Positions 1 to 9,557 of a stretch of DNA of 64,000 nt are shown here, piece by piece. The stretch lies in contig NZ_JAALLN010000007.1 in assembly GCF_011751075.1 (NCBI RefSeq), positions 186,001 to 250,000 on the forward strand, given 5' to 3'. Made by a program: the position numbers and the translations under genes. Position 1 is the first letter of the stretch. The number at the start of each line of letters is the position of its first letter. The notes under the pieces are model-generated. The model searched no databases. It was not told where the DNA came from and worked only from the letters and a program-made list of their open reading frames with translations. This DNA is from Flavobacterium poyangense (GTDB lineage: Bacteria > Bacteroidota > Bacteroidia > Flavobacteriales > Flavobacteriaceae).

Positions 1-3000
1 GATATACAACATTGAAGCATATTGAGGACCTGCCGATCCTGTATCACCCGACACCGTAAGTTGTGGGAAAAACAATAAATCTAATGGTACTTTTGTAACA
101 GGCTGAATAGGTTGCCATTTCAGAACAATTGGAGTTGAAGTAAGGCTTAATAGTCTTGCATTTACGCTATTTGTTTCAAATGCAGCTATAGCGTTCACTC
201 CTTTTACCGGACAAAGATTCCATGGAGCTTTGTATGAGGTATCGCTACCAATGACAAATGAGGCAGTGATGGTGGCACTAAAGTGTAAGGATACTTTAAT
301 AGAAAATAACCCTAAGTTAATTTTAACGGTAAGTTTTACAGAAACACCTGCTTCAAAAGTAATAGGTATTGGTTTGTAACTTTCGATTATCATCGTAATA
401 TAAGCATAAGCCATAATATCAAGTCTGGCAGATATAATGGCAAAATTTATTTCACCATAAATATGTCCCGTCAAACCAAAAGTTCCCTGAATTTTGTAAT
501 AGGTCTCATCATGAGTATCTAAAGTAGTATTGGCAGTAAAAAAGCCTAAAACACCCTGAAATATTCCCACTGCGGTAAGCGAAAGCCCCGCTTTCATTAT
601 ACCTTGATCTACTGTTTTACCAACTCCCAGAGAAAGTCCGAGACCGAATTCAATAACAGGATTAAATATTCCACAAGTGGTGGTAGGGACGTTGCTGGAT
701 GTTGCTCCGCTAAGATAACCGAAATAAAAGCCACCGAATCCTACAAAAGGGAATACCTGTACAGAGAAAGAACGCGAGAAATCGGTTATACTGGCCGGGA
801 AACCAAAGTCCAGATAAAAATTACCATTGGTATATACTTTTACACCAATTATAGGAAGTGTTATTGAGACTTCTCCAAATTCAAGATGTCTGAACTGATC
901 GGGCAATTGCAAATCAATTTGGTACATTCCGATGGAGTCGTTTATTTTTTTATAAAGAATTTCAAACTGAAGATTTTTAAATGCTCCTGCGTCCTTACTT
1001 ACCCCAACCAGTAAACCATACATGTTGGGATCATTAAATACTGCCGCAATACGATAAAATTTGGCAACCGTAAAATCGGCTCCTATGAGCCAATTGCTGT
1101 TCTGGTCAAATATCAATGTTCCCGGTTTGGTACTTGCTGCCGGAACCGGTATCGTGGTCGAACTCTCATCAGACGTTGTGGTAAATGCCGCTCCCAGTGC
1201 TGTAATGGCCGCATCAACGGAATCCAGACTTGGAACATCGTACATCGTGACATGTTGCCCCATAGCGAGTAATTTCAAATCGAAAAACTCACTACCCATA
1301 CCCGGTACTGCCGGCATTTTGGTAGCGTCACTACCTTTACCGTCTTTCTGTAAAGGCGAATCACTTTCGATCGGCAATCCTAAGAAAGTACCGTCAAAGT
1401 ACATATAAACTCCACTGCCTTCGATGGTTTCGTCTTTGGTGATTTTGATCGCTTTTATATTGATAAAACCTAAATCTACTTTTATCGGAATACTGGCCTC
1501 AATGACGCTTTTAGCTGAATCTTTGTATCGGGTGTATTTAAATTCGAATCCGGATAGGTCAATACTGTTTAATAAATTCCATGGTGCTGACAAACTGAAG
1601 CCCGGGCTAAAGGTTCCAACCAAGGTACTGATAATTTCTCCCAATGAGATTTTGTCAAATTTAATGTCGATTATATCATTTTGTGCGCCACTGGTATAGG
1701 TAATCGTACTGGCAAACTCCGGTATTTTTAAATACACTTCTGTATCTGCTGTGCCAAATTTATACCCTACAATAAAAGTCAGTCCAAGCATTTGCCTTGC
1801 ATCGGCTGTTCCTGTAATGGTTCCGGATGTTTTGTTATCGGTGTACGTAATGTCTACATTAGCATTCAGTTTTAAATCAAAAGAGCTGTATTGCAGATGC
1901 CAGGAAACATCACCTTTTACATTATAGATAGAGGATTTGGCCTTGTCATCTGGTAAAATATCGGTAAAACTCACATTACTGATACTTGGCAAATTGTCTT
2001 TTACCCAGCCCGGAATGGTATCATACCCCATACCAAAGGCCTGTAAGAAAGTAACGGCTATATCACTAAGCGAAATAACCTGATCCATTCCGGTACTGGC
2101 TCCAAAGGTCCAGGCCTCGTCAGCGTAACCGGCATATATAGCAAGATCAACCCCGCTATCAGGTGTTGAAGGGCCGATATGAAAAGTTCCGTTTATCTGA
2201 CCGGTTGCAGTTCCCTGCATGCTGCTTATTTCAAAACCTAAACTGGTCATAGTAAAGCTCAGGTCAGGGCTTTGTATCGTAAAAAAGGTCCAATCTGCAA
2301 TAATATTACAACTTAATGCATATTCTTTTGAGGTTGGCTCTATATTCATTACGAAAGTATCAATTTCAGATTTTAAATCTATTTGTACAGTCGGAAGAAA
2401 CATAGTTAGTAAGTCCCCTAATTGAATGGTTCCTTCTATTAATTCTACCCCCATTGAGAAAGGAGCATAATAAGCTGATGCCGCAAGGGTATTGGGATAC
2501 TGGTTTGTTATAGGATCCTTGTCACCTATATTAAAATAACCGGTTACCTTCACATTGGTGTCACGCAGATCCGAATCTCCGGGATAAGAAACGGTAAGCC
2601 CAATTTCAAGATTATTTAAAGTTAAATTACTTAATAACAACCAAGGTTCGTTTGTTTGTGCAGTTACTCCAATAGAAGAAATAATACTGTCATCTGCATC
2701 GTAAATCATGCTTATTTGACTGACTCCAATATCTGTAAAGGCATTTAATGGAGCCGGCAACACATTAGAAATGGTAACACCTCCAATTAGCTGAGAGAAA
2801 TAGGAAATACCCGGATATGGAGTTTCAAAATCTGCGTTCAGTACCCATTCGTTCAATGTTATAGGTAAATCCATTGACAGCTTTACCGGAACTCCAATGT
2901 TAATTTCACCTCCCATACTTCCCGTTACCGGTGTTTGATCATCAGCAGCATTTACCAGTATAAATGGTTTACCAACTGAGAACCAACTAACTCCTGCGAT

Positions 3001-3306
3001 GTTCCAGGTTCCATCTATCAGTAATCCATTTAATTCAGAAACCAAAGTAGTATCAGGTTCCGTAAAGTCCATTTCAACTGGGAAATCTACAATACCCAAA
3101 ATTGAGGCAGTTCCATTTTTAATAGAAACGGTTTTTCCGTCAACAGACTTTTCGACGGTGCCGTTATTGATTACGAAAGGTTCCTTGAAAGTAAGTTTTA
3201 AATAAAAATCAGCAATAGGACCACTAGAAAGCACTCCCGGTACCAAATTAAGGTGTCCAGATGAATTGGCATTTACCAGCTCTGTATATAGTTCATCAAG
3301 TATCAT
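1..3306 (-). CDS. Very large beta-rich protein, C-terminus beyond window edge
   Basis: An open frame runs without a stop from an ATG at 3306 to the left edge, giving at least 1102 residues; I read the frame in blocks along its length and it stays open. The start follows the upstream stop by 10 bases. No signal peptide or lipobox is visible. The N-terminal two thirds is a series of short, polar, beta-strand-like stretches. The visible C-terminal part becomes glycine- and hydrophobic-rich (for example GFGGFYFGYLSG and FNPVIEFGLGLSLG), as in long beta-solenoid or barrel-like structures. The general style recalls the poorly studied DUF6603 type of giant protein, but that is from memory and unverified. 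It is the last visible gene of the minus-strand run that begins at 9887 and presumably works with its neighbours. No function can be assigned. Confidence 0.8.
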   Translation of the reverse strand, partial: MILDELYTELVNANSSGHLNLVPGVLSSGPIADFYLKLTFKEPFVINNGTVEKSVDGKTVSIKNGTASILGIVDFPVEMDFTEPDTTLVSELNGLLIDGTWNIAGVSWFSVGKPFILVNAADDQTPVTGSMGGEINIGVPVKLSMDLPITLNEWVLNADFETPYPGISYFSQLIGGVTISNVLPAPLNAFTDIGVSQISMIYDADDSIISSIGVTAQTNEPWLLLSNLTLNNLEIGLTVSYPGDSDLRDTNVKVTGYFNIGDKDPITNQYPNTLAASAYYAPFSMGVELIEGTIQLGDLLTMFLPTVQIDLKSEIDTFVMNIEPTSKEYALSCNIIADWTFFTIQSPDLSFTMTSLGFEISSMQGTATGQINGTFHIGPSTPDSGVDLAIYAGYADEAWTFGASTGMDQVISLSDIAVTFLQAFGMGYDTIPGWVKDNLPSISNVSFTDILPDDKAKSSIYNVKGDVSWHLQYSSFDLKLNANVDITYTDNKTSGTITGTADARQMLGLTFIVGYKFGTADTEVYLKIPEFASTITYTSGAQNDIIDIKFDKISLGEIISTLVGTFSPGFSLSAPWNLLNSIDLSGFEFKYTRYKDSAKSVIEASIPIKVDLGFINIKAIKITKDETIEGSGVYMYFDGTFLGLPIESDSPLQKDGKGSDATKMPAVPGMGSEFFDLKLLAMGQHVTMYDVPSLDSVDAAITALGAAFTTTSDESSTTIPVPAASTKPGTLIFDQNSNWLIGADFTVAKFYRIAAVFNDPNMYGLLVGVSKDAGAFKNLQFEILYKKINDSIGMYQIDLQLPDQFRHLEFGEVSITLPIIGVKVYTNGNFYLDFGFPASITDFSRSFSVQVFPFVGFGGFYFGYLSGATSSNVPTTTCGIFNPVIEFGLGLSLGVGKTVDQGIMKAGLSLTAVGIFQGVLGFFTANTTLDTHDETYYKIQGTFGLTGHIYGEINFAIISARLDIMAYAYITMIIESYKPIPITFEAGVSVKLTVKINLGLFSIKVSLHFSATITASFVIGSDTSYKAPWNLCPVKGVNAIAAFETNSVNARLLSLTSTPIVLKWQPIQPVTKVPLDLLFFPQLTVSGDTGSAGPQYASMLYI

Positions 3307-3316
3307 TGGTCTGATT

Positions 3317-4849
3317 TTAAGGGTTAATAATTTTGCTGTTCAGGTATATTAAGGCATCTAACAGTTTGTCATACATTTCATCATGGAAATAAGTTCCAAT
3401 TTTGTTAAAGTACTGAGTCTGTTTATTGTCAGGTTTTGGTACTAAAGTGTCATAGGCGTATTTGCCAAGAACATAAGCAGGGCTTAATTGAACGATTCTT
3501 TGGGGCCTGGCAAGTAAACTATCCTGTGCTGTAAGTTTAGTTTTTGTATCGATTGTCCAACGAGAAGGAAACGTACTTAATTTAGAAGATATCATAGTAG
3601 CAATCTGTCCATTTAAATTATTACCGGGACCATTTCCGGTAGGCAAATTTGGAAACAGCACCTTATTAGAGTAGGAACCCGGTGGTGCTAATTGGAGGTA
3701 GGGCCTGCCAAAGTTCATGGCCAGTGTAGCCGTGTTTTGTCCTTCGAAAACAAAAGGCAAATTCGCCATATAGTACGTATAATTGAATATCGGAGCCGGT
3801 ACCGGGCCAATTTGAACAACCAATATCTGTTTGTCTTTTAAACCGTTTATTAAGTCACTCAACTCTTGTGAATTTGTACCACTGTAATACTGTACTCTTG
3901 TCGATAGCTGTGAAGATTCAAGATAGTTTGTACAAAAGGCTGCTGCATCATAAAAACCTCCTTTGCCGGTATATTTACCGGTATCAATCAGATTTTTTAA
4001 AATAACTAAATTAACATTGTTGTCCTGTCCGGGCTGACTGTAAGGTGAGAAGCTTACAATTACAGCTTTTCTGGAATCTCCTCCGCTTTGTTGATAAGAT
4101 ATACCACAACACATATTAAAAAGGGCAAGTATGGGGTCTATTGATCCTGTATTGATTCCGTAAAGCGGGGCTAATAAAAAATTCTTGTCCGCTCCGTATA
4201 AATCCAACAGGGTTGTCGTTAGATTTACAGTGGTAGTCCATGAAGGCAGTGCTGCCGGGAATTGCGCCCAGAAGGCATCATTTCTGATTGGATTCTCAAT
4301 ATAGAAGGCTTGTTTGTTAAAATCAGTAATTTCTGTATCTAAATTTATAGTCTCTCGAGTAGAGCTATTATAAATGGCATTTTGCCCCAACTTCCAATCA
4401 TAAGGTTGCAACTCTATTATATATTTTGCATTTAGTCCGGATAATGCTACAACATCATTATCGTATCCCCCTGTTAAAGCCAAATCACATTCTGCCTGCG
4501 GCCTGGTAAAAGCAAGAAAAGTCACGAGTATATCTCCTGTATCAGTTGAATTACGAAAAGTAAGCGGTTGCGGGTTAGCCGGGTCAATTGGCAAAAGTAC
4601 CTTAAGTTTGTTAAGCGCATCCTGATCTTGATAAACTATGATAAAATTAGCATTACAACCTAATCTTATCATGTTAAACAATATATTAATTGATGAGGAT
4701 TGATGCCCGAAGTTTCTACTGGTAGCAATAAAAATTTTTACAGTTTTTAATGTTTTCAGATAGACCTGCACCGCCTCTTTCGCTATAGGAAAACGTTGTT
4801 CATTTTCTTCTCCGACGGATTTTATCAGTTGATTAAGATTTAGTATCAT
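3317..4849 (-). CDS. Hypothetical protein, possibly GT-B-like fold
   Basis: 510 residues, with no signal peptide or membrane segment. Near residues 37-75 there is a beta-strand, loop and helix pattern (KIFIATSRNFGHQSSS, then a hydrophobic helix and FIIVYQ), as at the start of a Rossmann-like domain. Around two thirds along, ILVVQIGPVPAPIFNYTYY followed by LPFVFEGQNTATLAMNFG resembles the donor-side half of GT-B glycosyltransferases, where a pattern of this type precedes a glycine-rich turn. I do not recognise a named family, so this is a fold-level guess. The gene lies 6 bases after the 1161-aa gene and 10 bases before the giant gene, so the three are almost certainly cotranscribed. If it is a glycosyltransferase, it could modify its very large neighbours. 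Confidence 0.75.
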   Translation of the reverse strand: MILNLNQLIKSVGEENEQRFPIAKEAVQVYLKTLKTVKIFIATSRNFGHQSSSINILFNMIRLGCNANFIIVYQDQDALNKLKVLLPIDPANPQPLTFRNSTDTGDILVTFLAFTRPQAECDLALTGGYDNDVVALSGLNAKYIIELQPYDWKLGQNAIYNSSTRETINLDTEITDFNKQAFYIENPIRNDAFWAQFPAALPSWTTTVNLTTTLLDLYGADKNFLLAPLYGINTGSIDPILALFNMCCGISYQQSGGDSRKAVIVSFSPYSQPGQDNNVNLVILKNLIDTGKYTGKGGFYDAAAFCTNYLESSQLSTRVQYYSGTNSQELSDLINGLKDKQILVVQIGPVPAPIFNYTYYMANLPFVFEGQNTATLAMNFGRPYLQLAPPGSYSNKVLFPNLPTGNGPGNNLNGQIATMISSKLSTFPSRWTIDTKTKLTAQDSLLARPQRIVQLSPAYVLGKYAYDTLVPKPDNKQTQYFNKIGTYFHDEMYDKLLDALIYLNSKIINP

Positions 4850-4855
4850 ATTAAT

Positions 4856-7800
4856 TTAACTTTTTACGTATGATCCGTACCAGCCCAAACTCTCAGGTTT
4901 TGCATTGGCGGCCGGGTTGCCAAATAGCATAAAACAAATGTTCCCTCCGGGAGGAAAAGATAAACTGAACAGTTCCAGTGCGATATTGTTTATTTTCATC
5001 AGATAAGCAACTTCTTCGGTGCCTGTTGCTTTTTGCAACAGGATGGAACCGATATTTAATTTTAATACGCCTTGTAAGCTAAAAGAAGGTGCCTGCGGAT
5101 TCACACCCGGTAATTTTACTCCAGCCCATGCACCATTGGCACCCACGCACCAGGCCATCATGAAAGTAGAAGTAAACCCTGCTGAACTGGCTAAAGACCC
5201 CAGTGTTCCCATATTGAGATTGAATACCAAAGCATACCATTGACCGCTTACACTTTGCTGTTGTTGTAAAGAAGGGATGGCTACATTCAGATATCCTTGA
5301 GAAGTTGGACTGTTGGTCGCATCCCCATTGGTAATACCGGATAATTGCAGTGGGAAATGAGAATACAAACTGTCTTTTCTCGGCGTACTTTGCCCCACAT
5401 CAAATGACATCTGACTAATATCAAATACAAATGTTTTGGTAGTAGGCGTTTCTAACTGAAAAGTAAGATCTACGTACATGTTGGAGTAGGATAGGCCTCT
5501 GAAGTTATTTGTAGTAGCTTCAGGTTCTGTTCCAAATGAAAACAGATCAAATCCTTCGAGGTCGTTATAATTGATAAAACCCCAGAAAGAAAACTTAGAA
5601 TTGACCGTATTACTGGTCAGGTCATTTTGAGACACTACCGTAACAAATGCCGTTTTTATAATTTCTACATCGGTAATGATGTTGGTATTTACAGGATTTA
5701 GTACATTATCGGATGTATTGGTAAATGCGTAAGAAGGTACACCATTGCTGTTCTCATACGTACCGGTGAGTATAATGAGATTGGCGCGATTGGACAGGTC
5801 TATTTTTTCTCCGAAAAGTTTATTGACGGTCAATGCCAGATAACTGTTATAATTGTATATTTTGCTGTTTGTAAATACGATTTTTAACTGTAGTACGACA
5901 AAATCATAGTCTACCGAACCATTAATCGGTGCCGAGTTTTTGTACTCAATCGGATCTGAACCCATACCTTCAAAAGTAGGATCTTCGTAATCTATAAGTG
6001 CAAACATAGAACTGGTCGGTTTCATAGCTACCGTACCTTTATCATTGTTGACAATACTGATATCAATTCCAAAATGATGCGCATAAAAATTATCCAAATC
6101 AATACCTGCCAACAATCCCTGTAATTCTTTAGGAAAATCCTGCACGCTGATATCAACACCAAGCGCGATTACACCTTGCCAATTAGGGTTTGTGGCAATA
6201 TTGTAAAAATTGAGATAGTCATTATCGTGTTGAATGGTGTATTTGTCTATACCGCTTTGTATGTATTGCTGTAACCACATACTGAGGTTCGGAAGCCCAT
6301 TGCTGCTGGTATCGTTAAAGGTATCCGGGGAATTCCAACCCTGAATATTCTGGACTTTGTCGGTTAGTTTTCCGGTGCAGAATTTAAATATAAGGACATT
6401 TTTATACTTGCCGTTGGTTGGTTCTTTTGGCACATTCAATATAAAAGGCCATTCGGTAATTTCCATTTCATTACTGAAATTATCCAAAACATACGACCCG
6501 TCATTCAGTTTTTCATTATAAGATATAACAAGAAACAACTGATTGGACTGTAAGGCCGTTTGCAATACGGAACTTGGCGGAGTAAATTGTAAATTGAATA
6601 CTTTAGATAAGGTACCGTCTGCTGTCAAAAATTGATTGCTGGCCAATTGCAGGGTATTCCATTTTCCATCTGCCGGGTTTACGTTTACATAAAATCCTTG
6701 CGGGCTAGTGGAGGAAATTCCGTCTGCAGTCGCCCTGGCAGTAAGTAATTTGGGAGTCGCAGCAGAAATACTTTGGGTACTCATTACATTGGCAATAATA
6801 GCTTTTCTTGTAGGGTTAAGAATTTGTTTTTCAAACAATGAAAAATCAACTTTCCCGGACGGAGTTGCAGTTGCCAGACCATAAGGGACCAAAGGAAAGA
6901 ATACGGTCTCTTTTGCAGCCGACAATACACCGGATCCTGTTGTAAGGTGACTGAACAAAGGAGATTCTGAATCCTTGTCCGGAGCGAATAGAGGAGATCC
7001 CTGTGGTTGTGCATGATAAACAACAGGAGTTTGATCGGTATTGGCCAGTACAACACCATTCCATGCTGTGATGTAACTGTTTGCCAACCATTCCTGAGTA
7101 GTATTACTGCCCACCACATTTTGAGTAGTCTGAATTGGAAACTGAGGTGCAAAGGCATTTTGATTGGTTTCGTAGTAAAGCCAGTCTCCGGTACCGGTGA
7201 TGACATTATTGATATCAATAAACTGAGGTGTAAAACTGATGGTTTCTGTTGAACCCAGTCCACACATTAATTGTACCTGATTATTGAGGTCAAGATTTTT
7301 TTGATAAGATATGTCAAGCGTAAGTGATAATGCTCCTTGCGGGACCATATACCAAATCGCATTTAGATCGTCTGGAGTTTGTTCACTAAAAACTAACATC
7401 GAGCTGTTTTCTGTCGGATAGTTTAGTGAGGTATCTTGGTTCGTGAAATTAAAATAAGGAACCAAAATTAACGGGTAACCAAAGTTGGTCAGATAATAGG
7501 AATTAAGTGTCGAAATCCTGTTTAGCTGAGTAAAGGTATTATAGGTTAGTCCTAGAAAGGCAAAATAGGTATTAACGCCTGCTTTGTTTAATAAATCACA
7601 AGGATAAATACTGGCCTGCATGATAACCAGGTCGTTTAAATTTCCCGGTTCTATAAGAGAATAACTAACTCTTGTCAAAACGCCATTATCGGCATTGTTG
7701 TTAAAACTGTATTGATTGCTTACATTAAATCCGATAAAATCAGATGCGGCATCAAAGCCAAATGTAAACCTGAAGCGCCCCTGTCCAATTCCTGTTAGTG

Positions 7801-8341
7801 GTATTTCGATGCCACTCATAATTTGACTTGAAGAGCTTATATTATTAGGTCTGAAAGAATAGTTATTAGATTGTTGCTGACCTGTTATGGTCATGCTATT
7901 GTTAGTGGTATCCAAAGTCAGGATAACACTGTTGTTGCTTATAAAAAGTGTAGCATAATTATTGCCGAAACTGTAATTGAACCCGCTTAGAACAGAGTAA
8001 ACACCATTGGCTCCTCCCGTTAAAATTAATTGGGTAGTATTGTCTGGAGTCAATGCCGTATTAGGGTTCGCAAACCAAACTACCGATGCCGACTGATAGG
8101 TTTGCAACGGTCCAAGAAAGGTATACACATTGTTTACAAATGTTGTAATGTCAATAGTGGGCGCATTTAATGAGAATAAAATGTAACCATTATAACCGGA
8201 CAGTTCATCCAGCCCAATCGTACCGCTCTCAGGCCCTGTAACACCATTTGCCAAGAGATAGGCACACCAGTTAGTGTCTTTTGTTGCCAGATACAACGAA
8301 GTGTTGCCTGACGAAGTATTTGTGAATTGTAAGGTTGCCAT
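4856..8341 (-). CDS. Large beta-rich hypothetical protein (1161 aa)
   Basis: An 1161-residue protein rich in Asn, Thr, Ser and Gly with alternating beta-type strands throughout; there is no signal peptide, no membrane helix and no catalytic motif I can name. The N-terminus (MATLQFTNTSSGNTSLYLAT) and the C-terminus (ending GNPAANAKPESLGWYGSYVKS) look like intact ends. It could be a structural, fibre-like or surface protein, exported by a route not visible here, but nothing in the sequence proves that. It is followed 6 bases later by the 510-aa protein. About 160 bases upstream, between it and the secreted 162-aa gene, lies a three-copy 36-bp repeat. The long open frame and the codon bias of its neighbours make the coding call secure; the function is unknown. 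Confidence 0.85.
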   Translation of the reverse strand: MATLQFTNTSSGNTSLYLATKDTNWCAYLLANGVTGPESGTIGLDELSGYNGYILFSLNAPTIDITTFVNNVYTFLGPLQTYQSASVVWFANPNTALTPDNTTQLILTGGANGVYSVLSGFNYSFGNNYATLFISNNSVILTLDTTNNSMTITGQQQSNNYSFRPNNISSSSQIMSGIEIPLTGIGQGRFRFTFGFDAASDFIGFNVSNQYSFNNNADNGVLTRVSYSLIEPGNLNDLVIMQASIYPCDLLNKAGVNTYFAFLGLTYNTFTQLNRISTLNSYYLTNFGYPLILVPYFNFTNQDTSLNYPTENSSMLVFSEQTPDDLNAIWYMVPQGALSLTLDISYQKNLDLNNQVQLMCGLGSTETISFTPQFIDINNVITGTGDWLYYETNQNAFAPQFPIQTTQNVVGSNTTQEWLANSYITAWNGVVLANTDQTPVVYHAQPQGSPLFAPDKDSESPLFSHLTTGSGVLSAAKETVFFPLVPYGLATATPSGKVDFSLFEKQILNPTRKAIIANVMSTQSISAATPKLLTARATADGISSTSPQGFYVNVNPADGKWNTLQLASNQFLTADGTLSKVFNLQFTPPSSVLQTALQSNQLFLVISYNEKLNDGSYVLDNFSNEMEITEWPFILNVPKEPTNGKYKNVLIFKFCTGKLTDKVQNIQGWNSPDTFNDTSSNGLPNLSMWLQQYIQSGIDKYTIQHDNDYLNFYNIATNPNWQGVIALGVDISVQDFPKELQGLLAGIDLDNFYAHHFGIDISIVNNDKGTVAMKPTSSMFALIDYEDPTFEGMGSDPIEYKNSAPINGSVDYDFVVLQLKIVFTNSKIYNYNSYLALTVNKLFGEKIDLSNRANLIILTGTYENSNGVPSYAFTNTSDNVLNPVNTNIITDVEIIKTAFVTVVSQNDLTSNTVNSKFSFWGFINYNDLEGFDLFSFGTEPEATTNNFRGLSYSNMYVDLTFQLETPTTKTFVFDISQMSFDVGQSTPRKDSLYSHFPLQLSGITNGDATNSPTSQGYLNVAIPSLQQQQSVSGQWYALVFNLNMGTLGSLASSAGFTSTFMMAWCVGANGAWAGVKLPGVNPQAPSFSLQGVLKLNIGSILLQKATGTEEVAYLMKINNIALELFSLSFPPGGNICFMLFGNPAANAKPESLGWYGSYVKS

Positions 8342-8402
8342 AAACTCTGCTTGGTAAGGTTAGTAAAAATTTAAATTCCAATAAAAAAAAACAAATTCCT
8401 AA

Positions 8403-8507
8403 TGTCACCCCGAGCGCAGTCGAGGGGCAAATTCCAAATATCACCCTGAGCATAGACGAAGGTCAAATCCCACATGTCACCCTGAGCGAAGCCGAAGGGC
8501 AAAATCT
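8403..8507. repeat. Three tandem copies of a 36-bp imperfect repeat
   Basis: Copies begin at 8403, 8439 and 8475, exactly 36 bases apart. Each carries TGTCACCCTGAGCGAAG or a close variant, followed by CGAAGGGCAAA or a variant. Each copy contains an imperfect palindrome of the CCCTGAGCG...CGAAGGG type. Similar intergenic palindromes are, to my knowledge, common in Bacteroidota genomes. The third copy reaches the stop codon of the upstream minus-strand gene (8506-8508). The array sits inside an otherwise compact gene run, so it could act on the transcript as a processing, stability or attenuation element. Confidence 0.85.
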
Positions 8508-8994
8508 ACTCATAAACATACCAGCCTACTAAATCACCTTTATAAGGAAAGCTGGTGTTGTTTGCTTTTACGGTGTAAGTCATATCTGCTCTCAGGGTCG
8601 AAATGGACGGTGAAAAGTTCAGATAAATACTTAGGGTTCCGTTAGCGGTACTTTCACCTGATTTGAGATCAAATTGATAAATCGGATCTGTAGCAGTTAA
8701 AGAATGTACCCCTACCAAAACAGTAGCTAAATATAAAGTACAGACTACAACTGTGCCTGTTGAATCAATTGCAAATTGTATTGCCAAATCTCCAAAATAA
8801 CGTTCTCCGGTGGTTCCGGCCTTAACAATAGGCGCGAGTATTTCCTGATAAGGCATCGGGATAGTATCCTGAGCGAATGTCGCTAAAGGAAATGCCATAA
8901 AACCGGAAATCAATACCACTTTAAACAGCGTATTGATGCGATAAATTAGATTTTTAAATGCTGTCTCTGATTTCATAACTATAATTTGCCCCAA
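8506..8994 (-). CDS. Small secreted hypothetical protein
   Basis: 162 residues from the first ATG. A start at residue 7 (MKSETAFKN, 8976) gives a more ordinary signal peptide and is equally possible. A hydrophobic stretch (LFKVVLISGFMAFPLATFAQ) ends in a signal-peptidase I type site, AFAQ-D, around residues 40-43, so the mature protein of about 120 residues is probably periplasmic or outside the cell. The mature part has alternating strands and ends in GDLVGWYVYE; I do not recognise the family. It lies between the two small paralogues upstream and the 1161-aa protein downstream. A 36-bp repeat array begins right after its stop codon. Confidence 0.75.
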   Translation of the reverse strand: MGQIIVMKSETAFKNLIYRINTLFKVVLISGFMAFPLATFAQDTIPMPYQEILAPIVKAGTTGERYFGDLAIQFAIDSTGTVVVCTLYLATVLVGVHSLTATDPIYQFDLKSGESTANGTLSIYLNFSPSISTLRADMTYTVKANNTSFPYKGDLVGWYVYE

Positions 8995-9015
8995 TAAACA
9001 ATTCGGGTCTTTTAA

Positions 9016-9387
9016 TTAAGACCAAGCAGCAATTACTTTAGCAAAAGGAACTTCACTTTTTCCGTCTCGATCGGTTAGAGTCCCGTTACAACTAACTTGG
9101 CCGGTATCTAATCCGTATTGAGCTCTGAAAGAGATAAGTTCTATATTTAATTTTTGCGAACCTACCTGAAATGCTACGTTTGTAGCTTTTGATTGTACAG
9201 GAGAAAGCGTAACTGAACCTAAAATTCCGGTTGGTTGTAAAGAGGAACCAGGAACTGAGTTTGTACCTCCAAATGAGGAGGTAAAGGTAGTAACGGATAC
9301 TTCCATTTGGTCTACTATAGAAACGACAGTAGTCGCTTTGACGCTGTTATTTAGCATCATTTCTTGTGTATAAGGATAGGTTGCCAT
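9016..9387 (-). CDS. Small hypothetical protein, paralogue of the 109-aa neighbour
   Basis: 123 residues beginning MATYPYTQEMMLNNSVKATT. It is a clear paralogue of the 109-aa protein encoded just upstream: both share the MATYPY start, KATTVVSIV, VSVTTFTSS, the GS(I/V)TLSPVQ stretch, LISFRAQ(Y/F)GLD(T/S)GQV and a C-terminal A-WS. The main difference is a 14-residue insertion after residue 39 (GGTNSVPGSSLQPT region). There is no signal peptide, membrane segment or catalytic motif. The pattern of strands suggests a small beta-domain that may assemble into repeats. It is part of the minus-strand run leading to the giant proteins. The family is unknown to me. Confidence 0.8.
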   Translation of the reverse strand: MATYPYTQEMMLNNSVKATTVVSIVDQMEVSVTTFTSSFGGTNSVPGSSLQPTGILGSVTLSPVQSKATNVAFQVGSQKLNIELISFRAQYGLDTGQVSCNGTLTDRDGKSEVPFAKVIAAWS

Positions 9388-9557
9388 AATTTGAGGAGTG
9401 ATTTGAGGAAGTTTCCTGGGCTAATGTCGAGATAGGAAGTATTGGGGCATACTTATAAATTGTACTTTCAATAGGTCATTTATATTTTTGATTTGTATAT
9501 GCTTATCTAGGACTTTCTAAATGTATTTTATCCCAGGAAATTACCCTGATATTTTGA

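Noticed and set aside
6784..7263. 159-codon frame on the same strand as the 1161-aa gene
   Set aside because: It lies fully inside the long gene in another frame and has unlikely composition.
8403..8507. CRISPR array suggested by 36-base period
   Set aside because: The whole period is repeated sequence with no unique spacers, only three copies and no cas genes.
9412..9540. 9-bp inverted repeat TTTCCTGGG/CCCAGGAAA around the spacer between the small paralogues
   Set aside because: Short, 111 bases apart and with no other mobile-element feature; may be chance.
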